Assembly (NCBI GenBank): GCA_003163855.1
Contig: PLRJ01000091.1
Coordinates: forward strand, 1 to 54,587
Reading direction: 5' to 3'
Source: Bryobacterales bacterium
Lineage (GTDB): Bacteria > Acidobacteriota > Terriglobia > Bryobacterales > Bryobacteraceae
DNA length: 54,587 bases
The notes under the pieces were generated by a model. The model did no database searches. It saw only the letters and a program-made list of their open reading frames with translations, and had not been told where the DNA came from. The translations under genes were made by a program, and so were the position numbers. Below, piece by piece: positions 29,794 through 37,310 of this stretch. How positions within the stretch are numbered: position 1 is the first letter of the stretch; each line of letters begins with the position of its first letter.

Positions 29794-29957
29794 TTATCGT
29801 TTTACCCTTCCCTTTCGTTTTCTTCAGTAACGCTCATCTGCTAGAGATCGTAAGCTGACAAAGGCCTTGAATGAAATCCTCTTTTGGTAGGAGACAGCTA
29901 CTCAGTTCTGTGTCAGAGCGACTTCATCTCATGGAAACTGAGCTGAAACGCCGCTAC

Positions 29958-29988
29958 GCGGCCACGGCGTGTTGTGAGCCGTGGTCGC
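29958..29988 (-). terminator. Possible terminator hairpin after the response regulator operon
   Basis: Arms GCGGCCACGGC and GCCGTGGTCGC (11 pairs with one G-T) enclose a 9-base loop in the 219-base gap. It lies just downstream of the receiver-only gene on the minus strand, but no long T tract follows, so termination is uncertain. Confidence 0.4.
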
Positions 29989-30012
29989 GCAGGTTCTTAT
30001 GCAACTAACGTT

Positions 30013-30423
30013 TTACTGCTGAATTGCGGATTGAAGCGCCTTGAAGAGAGCTTCGCGGCGAACAGGCTTGCCGAGCAGATCGATTGCTCCCCGCTTGAGA
30101 GCACGCTGCCGCGAGGAATCGTCAGAGTGAGCGGTGATAAAAATAATGGGAATCCCGCGTTTCTCGATATTCAAGTGATTTTGAAGGTCGAACCCGCTCA
30201 TCCCGGGCAGGACGACATCCAGTATCAGGCAATCGGTGTCATTCAGGCGATCGGAAGCTAGGAATTCTTCGGCTGATGCAAAAGCCTCAACATCGAATCG
30301 CACGGACCTCATCAGGCCTTTTAATGCCTCACGGATCGAACTATCGTCATCGACAATAGATATTCGTCGGGGTCGCGTGCTTGCCAGTGCCGCATCGACG
30401 GCACTCTGATCCACAGTCTTCAT
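30013..30423 (-). CDS. Single-domain response regulator (receiver only)
   Basis: The 136-residue protein is one receiver domain of FixJ type: acidic pocket IVDDDSS (residues 23-29), phosphoacceptor Asp69 in LILDVVLPGMSG, Thr in FITAHSD and Lys in LLGKPVRR. There is no output domain, so it works as a phosphate sink or through protein contact. It lies 58 bases downstream of the FixJ-like regulator and behind its kinase, so it probably takes phosphate from the same kinase. Confidence 0.9.
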   Translation of the reverse strand: MKTVDQSAVDAALASTRPRRISIVDDDSSIREALKGLMRSVRFDVEAFASAEEFLASDRLNDTDCLILDVVLPGMSGFDLQNHLNIEKRGIPIIFITAHSDDSSRQRALKRGAIDLLGKPVRREALFKALQSAIQQ

Positions 30424-30481
30424 CCAGTCTCATACTAATGGGTTTCAGGACCGGAATCGATACTACCTTGGTAGCAGATCA

Positions 30482-31111
30482 CTACTTATTCTTCGTCAGA
30501 AAAGGCTTCAGTTGTTCGAACATCCTGACTAAATCGGCCAGAGACGCTGCCTCCATCTTTTGCATAACGTGGCCGCGGTGGGTTTTTATGGTCAACTCAC
30601 TGGTGCCCAGTTCGGCGCCCACCTGCTTATTAAGCAGTCCGGCGGCAACCAATTCCAGTACTTCCTTTTCGCGCGCCGTCAGCGAATTGTACTTGACACG
30701 AAGTTCCTCCGTCTGCGCGCGTCCGCTCCACGCCGCCCGGTCCTTCGCAATCGCCTCCTGAATTGCGTCCAGCAGTTCTTGACCACGGAAGGGTTTGGTA
30801 AGGAACTCAACCGCCCCGGCCTTCATGGCTCGCACGGACATGGGAACATCCGCGTGGCCCGTAATAAAAATAATTGGAATTTCGACGTTGGCCGCTGCCA
30901 AGTCCCTCTGAAATTCCAGCCCGCTCACGTCAGGTAGCCTCACATCAAGAATAAGGCAGGCTGGCGCCTTGGGGCGCTCGGCGCTCAGAAAGTCGCGCGT
31001 CGAACCGAAGGTCTCGGCGCGCAGACCCACAGAGGCAATCAGTTTTTTGACGGATTCGCGAACCGCTTCGTCGTCATCAATGACAAAAACAATGGGATCG
31101 GCGTTTTTCAC
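30482..31111 (-). CDS. FixJ-type response regulator (receiver plus LuxR HTH)
   Basis: The 209-residue protein has a receiver with VIDDDEA, phosphoacceptor Asp56 (LILDVRLPDVSG), FITGHAD and FLTKPFRG. A LuxR-type helix-turn-helix follows (LTAREKEVLELVAAGLLNKQ and SELTIKTHRGHVMQKM). It should bind DNA when phosphorylated by the kinase encoded just upstream, whose stop it overlaps by 4 bases. Relatives respond to oxygen or nutrients; the signal here is unknown. Confidence 0.93.
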   Translation of the reverse strand: MKNADPIVFVIDDDEAVRESVKKLIASVGLRAETFGSTRDFLSAERPKAPACLILDVRLPDVSGLEFQRDLAAANVEIPIIFITGHADVPMSVRAMKAGAVEFLTKPFRGQELLDAIQEAIAKDRAAWSGRAQTEELRVKYNSLTAREKEVLELVAAGLLNKQVGAELGTSELTIKTHRGHVMQKMEAASLADLVRMFEQLKPFLTKNK

Positions 31112-32307
31112 GGCGCGCTTTCAAGATCAGCAGGCAGCGTGAATTGAAGCGTCACACCGTAATCGCTATTCGCGCTGGCCCACAACCGTCCGCCATGAGC
31201 CTCGATGATTGAACGGCTAATGGATAAGCCCATGCCCGTTCCCTGAGCCTTAGTCGTAAAGAACGCGTCGAATATCCTCTTCACATCCTTTGAGTTGATT
31301 CCAATACCAGAGTCCCGTACCGAAATTAGAATGCAATCCGGGTCCTGCATCTCCGACCGAATCAGCAGACGCCGAGGCCTGTCGGCGATGACGCTCATAG
31401 CCTCGATGCCATTCTGAATCAGATTTACCATAACCTGCTGCAACTGGGTTCGGTCTCCTAAGGCAGGAGGCAGATCCATCAACAGGTCGGTTTCTATCGT
31501 AACCTCGCTTCTGGATGCCTCGGTCTGCATAATCGCCCCCACCTCACGGATAAGATCATTTACCTGCACGCTGGTCTTTTCTGGCGTGGCTTTGGTAAAC
31601 ATGGCCCGGATTTTTCGGACTATTTCGCTTGCGCGTGTCCCCTGGTGAGCGATGCTATCGACTGCGGCGCGAGCCTCCTCCAGATTAGGAGGTTCGCTGG
31701 AAAGCCATATCAGACAGGCATCGGCATTCGTCACTACTGCTGCAAGCGGTTGGTTCACTTCGTGCGAGATGGATGCCGCCAGTTCACCTAACGCACTCAG
31801 TCTGGTCACATGCGCAAGTTCCGCCTGCGCCTCGTAATACGCATCTTGTGCGCGCCTCCGCTCGGCCATCTCCGCTAAGAGTTGATCATTACTTCGCCTA
31901 AGGTCGGCGGTGCGTTCGTCCACTCTCATTTGAAGTTCGTTACGTGCCTGTTTGAGTTCGGCTTCCGCTTGCTTGCGCCACGAACTGAACCAGCCGACAA
32001 TGACGGCCGATGCGGCAAACTCAACAAACACTGGCAGAGACTGCCTGTCGACGGCAAATGAATGAATGGGAGGCGTGAAGAAATAAGCCACAGCCAAGGT
32101 GCTCAAAACGACCGCAAAACCGCCCGACCACTTTCCGCCGAACCAGGAACTGGTAACTACTGCTGTGTAGAAAAAGATATATCCGGCTGTCGACACCACC
32201 CCTTGCAATAGGAGAGTGACCGTTAGCGCGGCTGCCACAAGAGCAACGCCGAGGCCGCAGCGAAACAGCACGGAAGCTAGCGGGCGTGGACCGGGAACTG
32301 AGGGCAT
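31108..32307 (-). CDS. DUF4118 membrane sensor histidine kinase
   Basis: The 399-residue protein has three to four membrane helices in a DUF4118 (KdpD-like) sensor region up to about residue 108 (for example GYIFFYTAVVTSSWFGGKWSG). A coiled coil leads into a FixL/DctB-type HisKA with His182 (SISHEVNQPLAAV). The HATPase shows NLIQNGIEAM, VRDSGIGI and GTGMGLSISRSIIEAHGG. There is no PAS domain, so it cannot sense oxygen in the way FixL does. It is the first gene of a kinase, FixJ-like regulator and receiver unit, placed between the sigma-54 activator operon and the sortase operon, from which it diverges. Confidence 0.92.
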   Translation of the reverse strand: MPSVPGPRPLASVLFRCGLGVALVAAALTVTLLLQGVVSTAGYIFFYTAVVTSSWFGGKWSGGFAVVLSTLAVAYFFTPPIHSFAVDRQSLPVFVEFAASAVIVGWFSSWRKQAEAELKQARNELQMRVDERTADLRRSNDQLLAEMAERRRAQDAYYEAQAELAHVTRLSALGELAASISHEVNQPLAAVVTNADACLIWLSSEPPNLEEARAAVDSIAHQGTRASEIVRKIRAMFTKATPEKTSVQVNDLIREVGAIMQTEASRSEVTIETDLLMDLPPALGDRTQLQQVMVNLIQNGIEAMSVIADRPRRLLIRSEMQDPDCILISVRDSGIGINSKDVKRIFDAFFTTKAQGTGMGLSISRSIIEAHGGRLWASANSDYGVTLQFTLPADLESAP

Positions 32308-32390
32308 GGTTTCCTAACAGCGCTTTATTGAGATTACCTCGATGCGGAAATGATCGGCGCATGCTTCTGTCGCGACGTATAGCCATCAGC

Positions 32391-32410
32391 GCGTCGCACA
32401 GTTTCGTCGC
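32391..32410 (+). promoter_or_regulatory. Candidate activator-binding dyad (UAS 1)
   Basis: GCGTCG-N8-CGTCGC is an imperfect dyad ending 103 bases before the -24 element at 32514. Near-identical sites lie at 34771 and 36448 at the same distance from their own -24 elements. The centre CACAGTTT is also largely conserved. This fits a binding site for a sigma-54 activator. Confidence 0.65.
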
Positions 32411-32513
32411 GCCCACTACGCTCCTCGTGCCGTTTTCGTTGTTAGCCCTCGTAACGGCTCCTAAAGTACTGAAGGCACGAGGTGAACGCTGGACTGCCGC
32501 CGAAGGTTCGTCC

Positions 32514-32528
32514 TGGTATGCAAAATGC
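32514..32528 (+). promoter_or_regulatory. Sigma-54-type promoter for the sortase operon
   Basis: TGGTATGCAAAATGC has the GG-N10-GC layout of -24/-12 promoters (consensus TGGCAC-N5-TTGC). It sits 70 bases before the ATG at 32599, with no competing gene between. The dyad at 32391 lies at the usual activator distance. Confidence 0.65.
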
Positions 32529-32598
32529 CTCTAGAAAATCGTCAAGGCGATGACGATATCGTGACCGCCGGACAAGAGCTTTTTCAAAGGACAAAACA

Positions 32599-33309
32599 AT
32601 GAGCACCTTCTTAATCAAAACGATGGCGTTGGCTGGTCTTGCAGCATTCGCCTTCCTGCCCGGCGCCAAGGCCGACCAGCAGAATCAGAAAACCGTATTT
32701 ACATTTAGCGGCCCGGTCGAAGTCCCGGGCCAGGTACTGCCGGCTGGAACTTATGTGTTCAAGCTGGCCAACACCCATAGCCGTCACCTTGTTCAGGTGT
32801 TCAGCAAGGACGAAACCCGTTTGGTCAGCACGTTCATCGCGATACCCAATTACCGGCTTAACGCTTCAGACCAAACGATTATCAAGTTCGATGAACGCGC
32901 AGCCGGTTCGCCGCAAGCCATCAAGGAGTGGTTCTATCCCGGCAGGAATCACGGCCACGAATTCGTCTATCCAAAGACAGAGGCCATTACTTTAGCAAAA
33001 GCAAACAACACTCCGGTTCCATTTATGCCGAACGATCTCGCTCCTGACACCTTGACGCAAGACGCCAACCTGAATGGACCAGGGGTCGAAGCCTTGAATG
33101 CGGCGCCTGTCATGGCGGAAACACCGAATGGCAGCGAAGTCGAGATTGGGACAGTTTTCATGGTGACTGCTGGCCATGGCGACGGACCTGCCGAATTACC
33201 CGCGGAACTGCCCACGACCGCAACGTCGTTGCCTCTGATGGTTCTCATTGGCTCGCTGTCGCTGTTTGGCGCCGTCGGTCTTCGGATCGCTGCCCCCCGT
33301 AAGGGCTGA
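32599..33309 (+). CDS. Exported protein with a C-terminal sortase-sorting signal (LPTTA)
   Basis: The 236-residue protein starts with a signal peptide (MALAGLAAFAFLPGAKA). The domain that follows (FTFSGPVEVPGQVLPAGTY, EWFYPGRNHGHEFVYP) has no name known to me. The C-terminus is a classical three-part sorting signal: LPTTA at residues 204-208, a hydrophobic stretch (LPLMVLIGSLSLFGAVGL) and a basic end (RK). LPxTA is the recognition type of class D sortases, and a class D-like sortase gene starts 41 bases downstream, so this is very probably its dedicated substrate. The region before the motif repeats PAEL. The ATG follows AAAGGAC. A sigma-54-type promoter lies 70 bases upstream. Confidence 0.8.
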   Translation: MSTFLIKTMALAGLAAFAFLPGAKADQQNQKTVFTFSGPVEVPGQVLPAGTYVFKLANTHSRHLVQVFSKDETRLVSTFIAIPNYRLNASDQTIIKFDERAAGSPQAIKEWFYPGRNHGHEFVYPKTEAITLAKANNTPVPFMPNDLAPDTLTQDANLNGPGVEALNAAPVMAETPNGSEVEIGTVFMVTAGHGDGPAELPAELPTTATSLPLMVLIGSLSLFGAVGLRIAAPRKG

Positions 33310-33350
33310 ACGGACACGCCGGACTTCGTACGTTGCCGAGAGGTGCGCGG

Positions 33351-33941
33351 ATGAAAACCCTGAGCAACATTCTCGCCCTGGTGGGCCTGCTGGCTTTGGC
33401 CTACTGGGCTGCAATGGCTGGTAGTGCCCACCTTTACCAAGCCCGCGAGTCACTTCGCTTTGCCGGTAAATCGCGCAACGGCACTGATGTGACCCGGGCC
33501 TCCTCACCACCGGAACCTGTGCAGGGTACAAAGCGCGTGTACCCTGCCACCGGAGCCGTCTTTGGAAAACTGACAATCCCTCGGTTAGGGCTTTCGATGA
33601 TCGTTCTTGAGGGTGCCGGCAAAAGTGAGTTGAAGTTGGGTCCTGGGCACATACCTGGCACTTCCTTGCCGGGCGAGGGCGGTAACGTTGGCGTGGCCGG
33701 CCATCGAGACACTTTTTTCCGGCCTCTGCGCTTCATCCGTAGCGGTGACGCCATCAACCTGATCTCCGAGGGCGAGGAATATCGCTATCAAGTTGTCTCC
33801 ACTGAAATCGTCGAACCAGGCGATGTTCGAGTGCTCTATCCAAATGGACAAGAGACTCTGACGCTGGTTACCTGCTACCCATTTGATTTCGTGGGAGCCG
33901 CGCCTAAGAGGTTCATTATTCGAGCCACTAAGTCGGTTTAA
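33351..33941 (+). CDS. Class D-like sortase
   Basis: I take the ATG at 33351 (196 residues, MKTLSNILAL) over the TTG at 33333, because it follows GAGAGG and begins the membrane anchor (ILALVGLLALAYWAAMAG). The catalytic residues are all present: His118 in VAGHRDTFF, Cys175 in TLVTCYPFDF and Arg187 in APKRFIIRA. KLTIPRLGLSMIVLEG and GPGHIPGTSLPGEGGNVG are the usual N-terminal strand and loop motifs. It should cleave the LPTTA signal of the preceding product. It is followed by an isochorismatase-like gene 21 bases on, in one sigma-54-type operon. Confidence 0.92.
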   Translation: MKTLSNILALVGLLALAYWAAMAGSAHLYQARESLRFAGKSRNGTDVTRASSPPEPVQGTKRVYPATGAVFGKLTIPRLGLSMIVLEGAGKSELKLGPGHIPGTSLPGEGGNVGVAGHRDTFFRPLRFIRSGDAINLISEGEEYRYQVVSTEIVEPGDVRVLYPNGQETLTLVTCYPFDFVGAAPKRFIIRATKSV

Positions 33942-33962
33942 AGAAACGCAAAGGAGAATTCT

Positions 33963-34658
33963 ATGATCGGACAGAACAAACCGAAACACAATTCAAATAG
34001 CGCATTGATCGCGATACAAGACGGGATCAGCCAGGCCAGCACCTTGATAAACCCCATGGATGCTGCTCTTGTGCTGTTAAATCATCAAATGGGACTGCTT
34101 CAAACCGTGAAGGATATCAGCATAACCGAATTGCGTGCCAACACCACTATGCTGGCAAAGCTGGCGACTTTGATGAACCTGCCTGTCATAACAACAGCGT
34201 CGGTCCTGGATGGTCCGCTTGTGCCGGAAGTTCACCATGCTGCACCGCATGCTTGCCATGTGCCTCTGAAGGCTGAACTCAATGCCTGGGATAACGATAG
34301 GTTCATCGAAGCGATACGCAAGACTGGTAGGAGGACTTTGATCATGGCCGGCGTTTGGACCAGTGTCTGCGTCATGTTCCCGGCACTCGAGGCAAAAGCC
34401 GCTGGCTTCAAAGTCTATGCCGTCACGGATGCCTCCGGGGACACAAGCGAGATGGCATCTAGAACTAGCTTCGCCCGTCTCTGCCAGGCGGGTGTTGTTC
34501 CGACCACTGCTAATGGTCTCTTATGCGAACTCCAGCGAACCTGGAACTGGTCTGAAAACAAACAATTCGGGAAGCTCTACAAAATGGTTCAACCGAGCCG
34601 GCCAGTGTCCAAAGTGTCGCCGGTCCTCGATTGGCAAGCGGCGCGCTTACACTACTGA
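33963..34658 (+). CDS. Isochorismatase-family hydrolase, YcaC-like, with altered catalytic Asp
   Basis: The 231-residue protein matches the YcaC-type cysteine hydrolases. The catalytic Cys is in GVWTSVCVMFPAL, and NAWDNDRFIEAI and TDASGDTSE are family blocks. At the first strand the usual catalytic Asp (L-V-D-H-Q in YcaC) reads L-L-N-H-Q, an Asp to Asn change that would be expected to lower or alter activity. The N-terminus has about 30 extra polar residues without a signal peptide. A strong AAAGGAG site precedes the ATG. It is the last gene of the sortase operon, before a strong terminator. A role in sortase function is not known. Confidence 0.85.
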   Translation: MIGQNKPKHNSNSALIAIQDGISQASTLINPMDAALVLLNHQMGLLQTVKDISITELRANTTMLAKLATLMNLPVITTASVLDGPLVPEVHHAAPHACHVPLKAELNAWDNDRFIEAIRKTGRRTLIMAGVWTSVCVMFPALEAKAAGFKVYAVTDASGDTSEMASRTSFARLCQAGVVPTTANGLLCELQRTWNWSENKQFGKLYKMVQPSRPVSKVSPVLDWQAARLHY

Positions 34659-34685
34659 ACTCTATCTTGTTAAGTTCGGTAGTCG

Positions 34686-34718
34686 ATGGGCCAACCTGTT
34701 CAAAGCAGGTTGGCCCAT
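34686..34718 (+). terminator. Strong terminator hairpin of the sortase operon
   Basis: ATGGGCCAACCTG and CAGGTTGGCCCAT form a perfect 13-pair stem with a 7-base loop, followed by TTGCTTTT. It lies 28 bases after the isochorismatase-like stop. Confidence 0.85.
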
Positions 34719-34770
34719 TTGCTTTTGCGGCCCGCTCATGAATCTGCTCTGGTGACAGATGCCGGTCATC

Positions 34771-34790
34771 GAGTCGCACACTTTCGTCTC
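34771..34790 (+). promoter_or_regulatory. Candidate activator-binding dyad (UAS 2)
   Basis: GAGTCG-N8-CGTCTC ends 104 bases before the -24 element at 34895. Compared with the other two sites, C to A in the left arm is matched by G to T in the right arm, so the pairing is kept. This supports a real dyad rather than chance similarity. Confidence 0.65.
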
Positions 34791-34894
34791 AGGAGTGCTC
34801 CATTCCATCTCAACTGAGTTTCAGCTAGCTCGTTAAAGCCTCTAACTTATTGAATACGCGTTACGACTCTGCTTCAAGAGTGTTCCTCGCGTTT

Positions 34895-34909
34895 TGGAGA
34901 GACGATTGC
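34895..34909 (+). promoter_or_regulatory. Sigma-54-type promoter for the Pro/Gly-rich and BON genes
   Basis: TGGAGAGACGATTGC has GG-N10-GC spacing and a full TTGC at -12. It lies 54 bases before the ATG at 34949, and its upstream dyad is at 34771. Confidence 0.7.
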
Positions 34910-34948
34910 CCTTTCTCCTGTAGACGATGTTCGAAATAGGAGACGATC

Positions 34949-35722
34949 ATGACTAAACAGACGGTTCTGTGCGCGGCAGTGCTGGTGTTTCTGATGCAAT
35001 CGCTACAAGCAAATCCAGTCCCGCGCCAAGCCACTATTACCGGTGGGCCGTCCGACAGCGGAAGATGCACTGTCGAGGTCAACATTGACGGCGCGGCGGA
35101 AGTGGAAGTCTCCGGCGACCACGGCGTATTGACCACGCTGTCGGGCCAGACTGCAACTTGGCGCAGATTCCAATGCAGCGAGCCCCTGCCAGGTAACCCG
35201 ATTGATTTCCGATTGATTGCTACCTATGGAAGGGGCGCCATACGACTGCGCCAGGATCCCCGCAACGCGGGGGGCCGGGCAGTTATTCACCTGAGTGACT
35301 CAAAAGGCGGTCGCGCCGGCTACACCTTCGATCTTTGGTGGCGTCGGGCGGGGAATGGCGGCTGGGCACCTGGCCCCAGACCCCAACCGCCAGGTCATTG
35401 GCCGCGGCCAGGTGGCGGAGGCGGATGGGTGCCCCCTGGGCCGCCACAACCACCGCCGGGTCAATGGCCCGGTTCTGGCTCGTTCCCACTGGCGAGAGCA
35501 ATTCAAATTTGTCAGGATTCCGTGACCGGCCGGCTTGTTCGTGACGGCTATCCATACGTCACGTTCGAGCACACGATTCCAAACGGCTATCCGGACCGCC
35601 GCGATTCGATCAGCGGCACCGTAAGCGGCAGACGGAGGTTTGAGACTGCCAGATTTGCGTTCTCCTGCTCCATTGACATCACTTCTGAAAGGGTTCGCTG
35701 GTTTGACGTGCGGCCCTATTAG
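34949..35722 (+). CDS. Exported Pro/Gly-rich-linker protein of unknown function
   Basis: The 257-residue protein has a signal peptide (LCAAVLVFLMQSLQA). An N-terminal beta-rich domain (CTVEVNIDGAAEVEVSGDHG) is followed by a low-complexity linker near residues 130-185, built from Pro, Gly and Trp repeats (GPRPQPPGHW, GGGGGWVPPG, PPPGQWPG). The C-terminal domain has two Cys residues (IQICQDSV, AFSCSIDI) that may form a disulphide. I recognise no family. The ATG follows AGGAGACGATC. It lies 36 bases upstream of the BON-domain gene, and both follow one sigma-54-type promoter. An envelope or surface location is inferred. Confidence 0.75.
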   Translation: MTKQTVLCAAVLVFLMQSLQANPVPRQATITGGPSDSGRCTVEVNIDGAAEVEVSGDHGVLTTLSGQTATWRRFQCSEPLPGNPIDFRLIATYGRGAIRLRQDPRNAGGRAVIHLSDSKGGRAGYTFDLWWRRAGNGGWAPGPRPQPPGHWPRPGGGGGWVPPGPPQPPPGQWPGSGSFPLARAIQICQDSVTGRLVRDGYPYVTFEHTIPNGYPDRRDSISGTVSGRRRFETARFAFSCSIDITSERVRWFDVRPY

Positions 35723-35758
35723 CCGCACGTAGGTTTTATTCACAAAAAGGAGATCAAC

Positions 35759-36337
35759 ATGATCAAATACATTTGCACAATCGCAGTACTGACTGCGGGA
35801 ATGGCCTTCGCGCAGAATAATCAGGCGTCGGCGCGTATCAACAATGAAGTTCGCCACCAGTTGGCAATACTGCCGTATAACGGAGTCTTTGACAACCTGA
35901 AGTTCCACGTGGACGGTAATGTAGTAACTCTTCTCGGCCAGGCGTCGCGGCCCACTTTGAAGAGCAACGCCGAAAGGATTGTCAGGCGGATCGAGGGAGT
36001 AACGACTGTCGTCAACGAGATAGAAGTGCTACCCCTTTCCCCGAATGACGATCGTATCCGGGCGGCCGTATATACCCAGCTGTACCGAACGCCGGCGCTC
36101 CAGAAGTACACCTCTAATCGGACTGAACCTCTCCTGCGTAACAGTCTGTCGAACCGCATCAGTATTACGAATGACCCACCCATTGGCTATCACGCGATAC
36201 ACATCATCGTAAAGAATGGCAGCGTGACTCTGGAAGGTGCTGTGGCGGCAAGAGGCGACAGGGACATCGCAAATATCAAAGCAAACACGGTGTCAGGTGT
36301 CTTCTCGGTAACTAACAACCTGCGGGTCGACGGCTAA
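35759..36337 (+). CDS. Exported protein with two BON domains
   Basis: The 192-residue protein has a signal peptide (IAVLTAGMAFAQ) and two BON (OsmY-like) modules. The first is around FDNLKFHVDGNVVTLLGQ to RIEGVTTVVNEIEVL (residues 40-95), and the second around YHAIHIIVKNGSVTLEGAVA to VSGVFSVTNNLRV (145-190). BON domains bind phospholipid, and OsmY-type proteins are periplasmic and induced by osmotic or envelope stress. It has a GGAG ribosome-binding site and lies 36 bases after the Pro/Gly-rich gene. A strong terminator follows. Confidence 0.9.
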   Translation: MIKYICTIAVLTAGMAFAQNNQASARINNEVRHQLAILPYNGVFDNLKFHVDGNVVTLLGQASRPTLKSNAERIVRRIEGVTTVVNEIEVLPLSPNDDRIRAAVYTQLYRTPALQKYTSNRTEPLLRNSLSNRISITNDPPIGYHAIHIIVKNGSVTLEGAVAARGDRDIANIKANTVSGVFSVTNNLRVDG

Positions 36338-36372
36338 GTTTCGCCTGAGCTTTTTCACTCGCAAAGTGGTTC

Positions 36373-36402
36373 AAAGGGTGCGCACATTGTTGCGCACCCT
36401 TT
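36373..36402 (+). terminator. Strong terminator after the BON gene
   Basis: AAAGGGTGCGCA and TGCGCACCCTTT form a perfect 12-pair stem with loop CATTGT, followed by TCATTTG. The A/T ends could serve both strands. Confidence 0.85.
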
Positions 36403-36447
36403 TCATTTGTCGACCGCGGGCGAACTCGATGACGATGTGTAGTCGTC

Positions 36448-36467
36448 GCGTCGCAGAGTTACGGCGC
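36448..36467 (+). promoter_or_regulatory. Candidate activator-binding dyad (UAS 3)
   Basis: GCGTCG-N8-CGGCGC ends 104 bases before the -24 element at 36572, the same distance as for the other two sites. The centre CAGAGTTA resembles CACAGTTT and CACACTTT. Confidence 0.6.
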
Positions 36468-36571
36468 AAGGGGCAGTCTTCGGGCCTCGCGCATCCTCAG
36501 CAATTCTTCTCATCGCTGTCAAGTTACAGATAAGACAAGCCTGGACTAAGGCAACGCTCCTTGCATGCCCG

Positions 36572-36586
36572 TGGAACAAGAATTGC
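36572..36586 (+). promoter_or_regulatory. Sigma-54-type promoter for carbonic anhydrase and SulP genes
   Basis: TGGAACAAGAATTGC has GG-N10-GC spacing with TTGC at -12. It lies 94 bases before the carbonic anhydrase ATG. Confidence 0.7.
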
Positions 36587-36665
36587 GCTCGTCATCTCGG
36601 CATGTTAGGCCGATCCCGGATAGGAACTGTGATCAGGATTGACGGCCCCAAAAGGAGATTATCGT

Positions 36666-37310
36666 ATGCAAAAACTTATCAACGGATTTCATCAATTCCG
36701 AACCACTGTTTTTCCCAGAGAGCGGCAGCTCTTTCGTTCTTTGGCCCATCATCAGCAGCCGGAGGTGCTGTTCATTACCTGTGCGGACTCGAGAGTAGTG
36801 CCGCATATGATTACGCAATCGCGACCGGGCGATCTCTTCGTATGCAGGACGGTAGGAAACCAGATACCGCAGGAAAGGGAGATGGATGACGCGGTTTCGT
36901 CCGCAATCGAATATGCAGTTGAGGCATTAGGCGTTAAACACATCGTCGTATGTGGCCACTCAGACTGTGGCGCCATGAAGGCGCTGCTAAGGCCCGAGCG
37001 AGTGGCGAAGTTGCCAGCAACAGCCGCCTGGCTAAGGCATGCCTCGGCGGCGAAATCATTGGTGATGCACCAACATCAAGACGCCAACGAAAACGCTGTG
37101 CTGCGTCTGCTGGAAGAAGAGAATGTGCTGGTGCAGGTGGAGAATTTGAAGACTCACGCTTCGGTGGCATCCCGGCTGCGGAATGGCGACCTGCAATTGC
37201 ATGCATGGTTTTATGAAATTGCTTCAGGTGAGATCTTGACTTACAACCTGGACGAGGAATGCTTTTCCCCGCTGGCTATGGCCAAAACGCAACTGGGAGG
37301 TGCCGCATGA
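36666..37310 (+). CDS. Beta-class carbonic anhydrase
   Basis: I start at the ATG at 36666 (214 residues, MQKLINGFHQ), which follows AAAGGAG; the longer frame to 36639 has no support. Zinc ligands and the Asp-Arg dyad are seen in FITCADSRVVP (Cys, Asp, Arg) and VVCGHSDCGAMKAL (His, Cys). PGDLFVCRTVGN and DDAVSSAIEYAVEALG are further family blocks. It interconverts CO2 and bicarbonate in the cytosol. The stop overlaps the SulP start as ATGA, so the enzyme and transporter are made together. This pairing implies bicarbonate uptake or pH control, apparently under sigma-54. Confidence 0.95.
   Translation: MQKLINGFHQFRTTVFPRERQLFRSLAHHQQPEVLFITCADSRVVPHMITQSRPGDLFVCRTVGNQIPQEREMDDAVSSAIEYAVEALGVKHIVVCGHSDCGAMKALLRPERVAKLPATAAWLRHASAAKSLVMHQHQDANENAVLRLLEEENVLVQVENLKTHASVASRLRNGDLQLHAWFYEIASGEILTYNLDEECFSPLAMAKTQLGGAA

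Larger units (their letters stand above)
36338..36665. other. Intergenic control region between BON and carbonic anhydrase genes
   Basis: This 328-base gap holds the terminator at 36373-36402, the dyad at 36448-36467 and the sigma-54-type promoter at 36572-36586. I see no small gene in it. Confidence 0.7.

Noticed and set aside
29974-30261. Plus-strand frame over the receiver-only gene
   Set aside because: It is antisense to a clear response regulator and has no independent support.
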